A stretch of DNA of 64,000 nt from Treponema sp. (GTDB lineage Bacteria > Spirochaetota > Spirochaetia > Treponematales > Treponemataceae), in NCBI GenBank assembly GCA_017550685.1, contig JAFZOJ010000050.1, positions 1 to 64,000 on the forward strand. The letters run 5' to 3'. The notes beneath the pieces are model-generated. The model saw only the letters and a program-made list of their open reading frames with translations, had not been told where the DNA came from and made no database searches. Each line of letters starts with the position of its first letter. Positions within the stretch are counted from its first letter, which is position 1. This document shows positions 58,573 through 64,000 of this stretch, one piece after another. The translations under genes were made by a program, and so were the position numbers.

Positions 58573-60627
58573 ATGGCTAAAGTTGGAATTTCTGAACTTG
58601 CAATTCGTGATGCTCATCAGAGTCTTCACGCAACACGTATGACAACAGCAGATATGCTGCCTGCTTGTCCAATGATTGATAAAATCGGTTATAAATTTGT
58701 AGAAGGATGGGGTGGAGCAACTTATGACTCTTGTATCCGCTTTTTGAACGAAGATCCTTGGGATCGTCTCCGCAAGCTTCACGCTGCAATGCCTAACACA
58801 AAAATCATGATGCTTTTGCGCGCACAGAACCTTCTTGGTTACCGCCACTACGCAGATGACGTTGTAGACAAGTTTGTTGAAGCTGCTGCAAAGAACGGTA
58901 TTGACTGCTTCCGTATTTTTGATGCCTGCAACGACCCACGCAACATGGAACGCGCTACAAAGGCTGCAAAAAAATCTGGAAAGCATGTTCAGATGGCAAT
59001 TTCTTATGCCGTAACTCCTTATCATACAATAGAAAAATATGCAGAGCTTGCTAAGACTTATGCTGACTTTGGTGCAGATTCTATCTGTATTAAGGATATG
59101 TCAGGTCTCTTAAAGCCATATGCTGCTTATGACCTTGTAAAGGCTATTAAAGCAAAAGTTGATCTTCCTGTAGAAATCCATACACACGCAACAACAGGTC
59201 TTTCTGTTGCAACACTTTTGAAGGGTGCCGAAGCCGGTGCAGACTGGCTCGATACTGCAATTTCTTCTATGTCTATGGGAACTTCTCATTCACCGACAGA
59301 AACAATCGTAGAAATGCTCAAGGGAACTGACATGGACACTGGTCTTGATACAGCAGCTCTTCTTGAACTTGCAGCTTATTTCCGCGAAGTACGCAAGCAC
59401 TATTCTTCTTTGGAATCTTCTTTCCTTGGTGCAGATACACGTATCCTTCTTTCTCAGGTTCCAGGTGGAATGCTTTCTAACCTTGAATCACAGCTCAAAC
59501 AGCAGAATGCAGGTGACAAGATGGACGAAGTTCTTGCTGAATTGCCACGCGTTCATAAGGACGCAGGTTATGTTCCACTTGTAACTCCAACTTCTCAGAT
59601 TGTAGGAACTCAGGCTGTTATGAACGTTCTTATGGGACGCTACAAGACAATGACTCAGGATTTCCGCAACCTTATTACAGGTAAGTTTGGTGCTCTTCCT
59701 GCTGAGGCTAATCAGGAACTCGTAAAGAAGGCTCTTGAACAGAACGGAATGGAAAAGGTAATGACCTGCCGTCCTGCTGACGAAATCCCTAATGAATGGG
59801 ACAAGATGGTTGAAGAAGCTAAGAAGGCCGGTGGTAACGGTTCTGACGAAGATGTTCTTACATATGCAATGTTCCCTAACGTAGCTCCTAAGTTCTTTGC
59901 TGAACGCGCTAAGGGACCTGTTGATGCAGCTACTGCATTTGCTAAGAAGGAAGCTCCTGCTGCCGGTGCAAGTGCTAACGGTTCTTACACAGTAAACGTA
60001 AACGGAACTCCATACAGTGTTACTACAAACGGTGATAATATTACTGTAAACGGTCAGTCTTATAATGTTACATTTGGTGCTGCAACAGCTGGTGGCCCTT
60101 CGAGTGCCTCAGGGACCACAAGTGTAGGTAACATTCCTGTTCCTTCACCAGTTGCAGGAACAATTCTTAAGTTTGTTGCTCCGGAAGGAAGCCAGGTTAA
60201 GAAGGGCGACACAGTAATTATGATTGAATCTATGAAGATGGAGCTTGAAGTAAAGGCTCCTGAATCAGGAAAGATTTCTTATACAGTACATACAGGCGAC
60301 CAGGTTCAGGCAGGACAGACTTTGGGTAACCTTGGTGGTGCAGTAGTTGCAGCTCCTGCTCAGCCGGCAGCAGCTCCTAGCAGCCCTTCGAGTGTCTCAG
60401 GGACCGCGGCTGGTTCAGGTGCTTCAGTTGCAGCTCCTGTAGCTGGTACATTGCTCCGCTATGCAGTTGCAGAAGGTGCCGCTGTTCAGCCAGATACAAC
60501 AATCATCATCATTGAATCTATGAAGATGGAACTTGAAATTAAGGCAGGTGCCGCAGGTAAGGTTCACTTTATCGCCGCAACCGGAAGCCAGATTGCACAG
60601 GGACAGGCTGTAGCTCAGATTCAGTAA
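58573..60627 (+). CDS. oadA: Oxaloacetate decarboxylase alpha subunit with two biotin domains
   Basis: The 684-residue protein starts with the carboxyltransferase barrel (IRDAHQSLHATR, Asp13; ICIKDMSGLLKPY; EIHTHATTG), about 1-460. After an Ala/Gly-rich linker come two biotinyl domains, each with ESMKMELE; the biotin lysines are Lys555 and Lys651. One such domain is normal. Linkers before each domain contain an in-frame palindromic element (encoding PSSASGT near 508-515 and PSSVSGT near 604-611). The enzyme moves CO2 from oxaloacetate to biotin for OadB. A GGGGAAA ribosome site precedes the ATG. Confidence 0.93.
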   Translation: MAKVGISELAIRDAHQSLHATRMTTADMLPACPMIDKIGYKFVEGWGGATYDSCIRFLNEDPWDRLRKLHAAMPNTKIMMLLRAQNLLGYRHYADDVVDKFVEAAAKNGIDCFRIFDACNDPRNMERATKAAKKSGKHVQMAISYAVTPYHTIEKYAELAKTYADFGADSICIKDMSGLLKPYAAYDLVKAIKAKVDLPVEIHTHATTGLSVATLLKGAEAGADWLDTAISSMSMGTSHSPTETIVEMLKGTDMDTGLDTAALLELAAYFREVRKHYSSLESSFLGADTRILLSQVPGGMLSNLESQLKQQNAGDKMDEVLAELPRVHKDAGYVPLVTPTSQIVGTQAVMNVLMGRYKTMTQDFRNLITGKFGALPAEANQELVKKALEQNGMEKVMTCRPADEIPNEWDKMVEEAKKAGGNGSDEDVLTYAMFPNVAPKFFAERAKGPVDAATAFAKKEAPAAGASANGSYTVNVNGTPYSVTTNGDNITVNGQSYNVTFGAATAGGPSSASGTTSVGNIPVPSPVAGTILKFVAPEGSQVKKGDTVIMIESMKMELEVKAPESGKISYTVHTGDQVQAGQTLGNLGGAVVAAPAQPAAAPSSPSSVSGTAAGSGASVAAPVAGTLLRYAVAEGAAVQPDTTIIIIESMKMELEIKAGAAGKVHFIAATGSQIAQGQAVAQIQ
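60096..60117. repeat. CCCTTCGA-type element in oadA, first linker
   Basis: CCCTTCGAGTGCC and TCAGGGACC lie in frame before the first biotin domain and encode GPSSASGT with flanking bases. Confidence 0.85.
60384..60405. repeat. CCCTTCGA-type element in oadA, second linker
   Basis: CCCTTCGAGTGTC and TCAGGGACC lie in frame before the second biotin domain and encode SPSSVSGT. One base differs from the first-linker copy. Confidence 0.85.
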
Positions 60628-60629
60628 AA

Positions 60630-60686
60630 CTGTCACCCTGAACTTGTTTCAGGGTCCACAGATGCTGAAACAAGTTCAGCATGACA
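60630..60686. repeat. CCCTGAAC/GTTCAGCATGAC palindromic pair
   Basis: CTGTCACCCTGAACTTG and TTTCAGGGTCC form one hairpin; ATGCTGAAAC and AAGTTCAGCATGACA form a second. This third family lies between oadA and oadB. A one-arm copy is at 10027-10045. Confidence 0.8.
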
Positions 60687-60698
60687 AAAGGAATAATT

Positions 60699-62150
60699 AT
60701 GGAAACAGAATTAAACAATAAAAAAGATAAATACAAGTACCTTAAGATTACAACCATAATCTGTCTTATGGCAGTGGCTCTTTCTTTTGCTGGCTGCGGT
60801 AAAGCTGGAGCTTCTAGCGGCCCTTCGAGTGCCTCAGGGACCGCGGGTTCAACAATCGTAAAGGGTTCGGAGAATATCAAGCCTATTTCGGTATCTTCTT
60901 TCTTTAAGAATGTTGCAAAGAATACCGGTATTTATAAGATGATTCACACTCCAACTCCTGCAGAGCTTGCAGAAGAAAAAGCTTCTAAAGAAGCAATGGA
61001 GATTGCAAAAGAAGAACAGGCTGCTCAGGCCGCTGCTGACCTTGCCGCTCATCCGGTAAAAGGCTGGCAGAGACTTATCATGCTTGCAATTGGTTTCTTA
61101 ATTGTTTACCTTGCAGTAGTTAAGGGCTTTGAACCACTTCTTCTTATTCCGATTGGATTTGGTACTATTCTTGTAAATATACCAGGGGCTGGCATGGGTG
61201 ATGCTCCAGACGGTATGCTTCACATCATTTACAACGCCGGTGTTGGAAACGAGTTCTTCCCGATGCTTATCTTTATGGGTATTGGTGCCATGACAGACTT
61301 TGGTCCGCTTATTGCTAACCCTAAGACTGCATTGCTTGGTGGTGCTGCTCAGCTTGGTGTATTTGCTACCTTGTTTGGTGTTGCATCTATGAACTTTATT
61401 CCTGGTATTGACTACAACATGAAGCAGGCTTGTGCTATCGCTATTATTGGTGGTGCCGACGGTCCTACTTCTATTTATGTATCTGGTAAGCTTGCTCCGG
61501 AAATGATGGCTGTTATTGCAGTTGCTGCGTACTCGTACATGGCACTTGTTCCAATGATTCAGCCTCCAATCATGAAGCTTCTTACTTCAAAAAAAGAGCG
61601 CCTCATTAAGATGAAGCAGCTCCGCCCGGTTTCTAAGACAGAAAAAGTTTTGTTCCCATTGCTTTTGCTTGTAGTAACAATTCTTCTTTTGCCACCTGCA
61701 GCTCCACTTATCGGTATGCTTGCATTCGGAAACTTTATTAAGGAAGTTGGAATTGTTCAGCGTCTTTCTAAAACTGTAGAAAACGAACTTATGAACATCG
61801 TTTCAATCCTTCTTTCTTTGGGCGTTGGTTCACAGATGACACCGGAAAAGATTATGCACGCAAACTCTTTGGGTATCATCGTTCTTGGTCTTCTTGCCTT
61901 CTGTATTGCTACAATGGGCGGACTTATCATGGCTAAGATTATGAACATCTTCCTTAAAGAAAAAATCAATCCGCTTATTGGTTCAGCTGGTGTATCGGCA
62001 GTTCCAATGGCAGCACGTGTTGCAAACAAAGTTGGTATGTCAGAAGATCCAACTAACTTCCTTTTGATGCACGCTATGGGACCAAACGTAGCAGGTGTTA
62101 TCGGAACAGCTATTGCAGCCGGTGTATTCATTTCTACTTACGGAATGTAA
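60699..62150 (+). CDS. oadB: Oxaloacetate decarboxylase beta subunit, with long N-terminal extension
   Basis: The ATG at 60699 follows AAAAGGA by 6 bp. The 483-residue protein contains the OadB core (about 124-483: [38 protein letters not shown]), which uses decarboxylation to pump Na+ out. Ahead of the core is an unusual 120-residue extension: a membrane helix (about 15-32) ending in a lipobox-like LSFAGC (Cys33), an element-encoded GPSSASGT (41-48) and a charged Ala/Glu-rich helix. If lipidated, its N-terminus would face the periplasm. A terminator follows the stop. Confidence 0.92.
   Translation: METELNNKKDKYKYLKITTIICLMAVALSFAGCGKAGASSGPSSASGTAGSTIVKGSENIKPISVSSFFKNVAKNTGIYKMIHTPTPAELAEEKASKEAMEIAKEEQAAQAAADLAAHPVKGWQRLIMLAIGFLIVYLAVVKGFEPLLLIPIGFGTILVNIPGAGMGDAPDGMLHIIYNAGVGNEFFPMLIFMGIGAMTDFGPLIANPKTALLGGAAQLGVFATLFGVASMNFIPGIDYNMKQACAIAIIGGADGPTSIYVSGKLAPEMMAVIAVAAYSYMALVPMIQPPIMKLLTSKKERLIKMKQLRPVSKTEKVLFPLLLLVVTILLLPPAAPLIGMLAFGNFIKEVGIVQRLSKTVENELMNIVSILLSLGVGSQMTPEKIMHANSLGIIVLGLLAFCIATMGGLIMAKIMNIFLKEKINPLIGSAGVSAVPMAARVANKVGMSEDPTNFLLMHAMGPNVAGVIGTAIAAGVFISTYGM
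60821..60842. repeat. CCCTTCGA-type element inside oadB
   Basis: CCCTTCGAGTGCC and TCAGGGACC lie in frame near codons 41-48 and are identical to the first oadA copy. Confidence 0.85.
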
Positions 62151-62178
62151 TATAACACACAAAACATAAATTATTCAG

Positions 62179-62207
62179 AACCCCGGAGTCAGTATCCGGG
62201 GTTTTTT
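62179..62207 (+). terminator. Intrinsic terminator of the oad operon
   Basis: AACCCCGGA and TCCGGGG pair around GTCAGTA, followed by TTTTTT. It overlaps the stop codon of the convergent gene. Confidence 0.85.
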
Positions 62208-63558
62208 ATATTTCAAGCGATATTTTCATAGACAGGCTTACATCCTTTATAACTGCTTTTATTCCAAGCGTTGAGGTAAAGTCGATATCTTTTTTAAGGG
62301 TGGTTGGGTTTGTAGGGCTGTAATTTTTCTGCGTAAATGTGATGGCGTTATTGTTCCAGAACTCCACTGTGCCGTAATAGTGCAGGTTTATTCCCGCCTT
62401 CTGGCTAAAGTTCCATTTCTTTTTTTTATCATCAGTTTCAAAATTAAATCTGGCTGAAAGGTCGGGTTTAAGTTTTTTAATGCTAGTCCCAAAAGACAAA
62501 TCAACATTGCCGTTCGAAAAAGTTATGGCGGTGCTTTCGTTCAGTTTTTTTACATTAAAGGTGGCTTTGGTAACAATATTTAATGTGTTTATCTCGCCGG
62601 TAAACTTAATGCCTGCCGCAGTCTTAAGGCTGTGTGTGTCGGAATTAAGCTTGATGTCCGCCTGAGTACCAAGGCTGTTTTTGATGATGAGCGGGGCTTT
62701 AATTCCTTTTAGAAACTGATAGTTTACCGTGGTTTTGAGCTGGAGCAGGGGAGAAAGTGTTTTGCCCGAGCTTGTAATTACGTTTTCGTTCTGATTATAA
62801 AAAGCATTAAAATTTACTGCCAGGTGCTTGTGCTTAAAATAGTTTTCTGTCCTGAACACCGGCAAAAACTTTCCGTAAGGAGATTCATAGGCGTTGATAA
62901 TCCAAAGGGTTCCGGCATTTTTGGAGGCAACCGAAACCTGCGCACCCATGCAGACATGCCCGCCTGAGTGATAAAAGCAGGCATTATTAAACCACGAGCT
63001 TACTTCACTTTGCCTGTACGGGTAAAATCCACCGGTCAGGCTGAGGGTAGTTGTAACGGACTTCTTAATCACAGCCTTGCAGTCCAGCGAGCAGGTAAAA
63101 AGCTCTTTGTCTGCAAAAACACTTATCCGCGCGGTTTTGAGTGCAGTATTTTTAGAAGAATATCCTCCCTGCAAATACCACGCCACAGGCTTGGAAAACG
63201 AGCTCCAGGAAGGCAGGCTTGCTTCCAGTACCGCAGGCTTAATCTGAGCCGCCGACGTTCCCGCCACAGAGCTTAATTCAGGAGAATTGAGACGCGAAAT
63301 TACACCGCCTGCCGAAACATTACCGCACTTAAAAACAACAGGAAATACCGGAAACAGCTGGTGTGTATTTAAGCCCACGCCCCAGTTGTACCTGAACTCA
63401 TTTTTGCGCTCAAGATTAAATCGGCCTTCCGCAAACGAAAGCTTTAATCTGGCAGAATAATCCTGCTGAATATTGAATGCATGCAAAGCCTGGTTCCCGC
63501 CGCGCAGCGCACCAAGGCCCATAAAAAAGAAAAAAGCAATTAACTGTATATACCTCAT
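62206..63558 (-). CDS. Predicted outer membrane beta-barrel protein
   Basis: The 450-residue protein has an N-terminal signal-like helix (about 1-20) and many alternating strands with aromatic ends (RFNLERKNEFRYNWGVGL, KHLAVNFNAFYNQNENV, DLSARFNFETDDKKKKWNF). It ends in SLSMKISLEI, fitting a barrel of perhaps 20 or more strands. I recognise no family. It starts 61 bp after the SPOR-domain gene, and a long inverted repeat surrounds its start codon. Confidence 0.6.
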   Translation of the reverse strand: MRYIQLIAFFFFMGLGALRGGNQALHAFNIQQDYSARLKLSFAEGRFNLERKNEFRYNWGVGLNTHQLFPVFPVVFKCGNVSAGGVISRLNSPELSSVAGTSAAQIKPAVLEASLPSWSSFSKPVAWYLQGGYSSKNTALKTARISVFADKELFTCSLDCKAVIKKSVTTTLSLTGGFYPYRQSEVSSWFNNACFYHSGGHVCMGAQVSVASKNAGTLWIINAYESPYGKFLPVFRTENYFKHKHLAVNFNAFYNQNENVITSSGKTLSPLLQLKTTVNYQFLKGIKAPLIIKNSLGTQADIKLNSDTHSLKTAAGIKFTGEINTLNIVTKATFNVKKLNESTAITFSNGNVDLSFGTSIKKLKPDLSARFNFETDDKKKKWNFSQKAGINLHYYGTVEFWNNNAITFTQKNYSPTNPTTLKKDIDFTSTLGIKAVIKDVSLSMKISLEI

Positions 63559-63578
63559 ATATAGTTAACTGCTTTTTT
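63531..63578 (-). repeat. Inverted repeat around a start codon
   Basis: AAAAAGCAATTAACTGTATA plus TA (63531-63552) pairs with TATATAGTTAACTGC plus TTTTTT (63558-63578), with one mismatch and a 2-nt bulge. The loop holds the TG of the ATG of the barrel gene. As a terminator it would end the SPOR-gene message just inside the next gene. Confidence 0.55.
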
Positions 63579-63619
63579 TTGTTAAAAATAGGAAGTTTTT
63601 TATGAAAAAAAATGTTTTT

Positions 63620-64000
63620 TTAATTCACTGTGCTGGTTACATAGCTTCCTGACTTTGCAAAATCAGAAATCTCTGTAATTTTTGACTGCCAGTATTCAGC
63701 TTCACTCTTTGTTGTAAAAGGACCAACTCTTACACGGTAGAATAATTTTGATTTATTATCCTCGTAGGTGTAGATGTCAGAATTAATTTTTCTGTCTGAC
63801 AGAATTGATCTTGCATTTTCAGCAGTCTTTTTGTTGCTGTAGGCTGCAACCTGTACCCAAAAGCGTGTAATTGCAGCTGCAGTTTTGGCCGGAGCAGCAG
63901 TTGTTGTCTTTGGTGCTGCGGCAGTCTTTGTAGAACCGGAAGACTTTGGAGCTGCTTTTGCAACCACTGTAGTCTCTGTGCCTGTTGAAGGGCTTGGGTT
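63620..64000 (-). CDS. SPOR-domain protein, C-terminal part (start outside window)
   Basis: The frame is open to the window edge, so the N-terminus is missing; 126 residues are visible. A low-complexity Ala/Thr/Lys/Pro linker (TAAAPKTTTAAPAKTAAA) leads into a SPOR domain (FWVQVAAYSNKKTAENARS, LFYRVRVGPFTTKSEAEYW). SPOR domains bind denuded glycan strands of peptidoglycan, often at division sites. Confidence 0.85.
   Translation of the reverse strand, partial: NPSPSTGTETTVVAKAAPKSSGSTKTAAAPKTTTAAPAKTAAAITRFWVQVAAYSNKKTAENARSILSDRKINSDIYTYEDNKSKLFYRVRVGPFTTKSEAEYWQSKITEISDFAKSGSYVTSTVN

Overview
The window looks like a chromosomal segment from a spirochaete, most probably a host-associated Treponema. 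The main reasons are a nine-subunit V-type (not F-type) ATPase operon, a potABCD polyamine transporter, paired TlyC-like membrane proteins, very large two-component-propeller sensors, a giant ankyrin lipoprotein and an oadGAB sodium-pumping oxaloacetate decarboxylase. No transposase, prophage, rRNA or CRISPR array is visible. One tRNA (Arg, anticodon TCT) is present. The organism assignment is an inference from gene content, not from a marker gene comparison.

Layout. 1-4500: end of ribosomal protein S1, a degenerate sigma-54-type AAA/Fis protein, a TPR membrane protein, a lipoprotein, tRNA-Arg and the Fe-S scaffold sufU with an M15 peptidase. 5500-16500: secG, then the V-ATPase subunits G-C-I-K-F-E-A-B-D with overlapping stops and starts, running into a universal stress protein, a J-domain protein and methionine aminopeptidase. 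16600-29500: HtrA protease, a propeller/HD-GYP receptor, a toxin-antitoxin pair, purL, a thioredoxin-fold lipoprotein and two CNNM/CorC (TlyC-like) proteins. 29500-40700: an omptin-type outer membrane protease, an RluA pseudouridine synthase, two exported lipoproteins, queD, hisF/hisH without other his genes, a short RecQ, an OmpA-family protein, a membrane nuclease and an exported protein behind a poly-G promoter. 40700-48500: potABCD and a propeller/adenylate cyclase receptor. 48500-64000: dus, a tiny secreted peptide coupled to a glycosyltransferase, glyS, a catalytically depleted aldo/keto reductase, a degenerate HD-GYP protein with a 924-residue ankyrin lipoprotein, perR, oadGAB, a predicted barrel protein and the end of a SPOR-domain protein.

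The most unusual signal cuts across genes. At least three families of short palindromic elements are scattered between genes: a TTGTCGGG/CCCGACAA hairpin, a CCCTTCGA...TCAGGGACC hairpin and a GGTGGTTTCGA...AACCACC hairpin. They are sometimes nested one inside another and have also entered reading frames. They sit in frame in linkers of OadA (twice), OadB, PurL and Dus, and they supply the last residues and the stop codon of SufU, RecQ and a glycosyltransferase. This resembles in principle the Rickettsia palindromic elements.

Two regulatory themes also stand out. At least eight genes have a -10 hexamer 6-7 nt (one more has 9 nt) before the ATG and no ribosome-binding site, which predicts leaderless or almost leaderless mRNAs. 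One exported-protein gene has a run of ten G between its -35 and -10 elements, a layout expected to give phase-variable transcription. Energetically, the OadGAB complex exports Na+, while the V-ATPase K subunit seems to lack the usual Na+-site residues, so it may run on protons.
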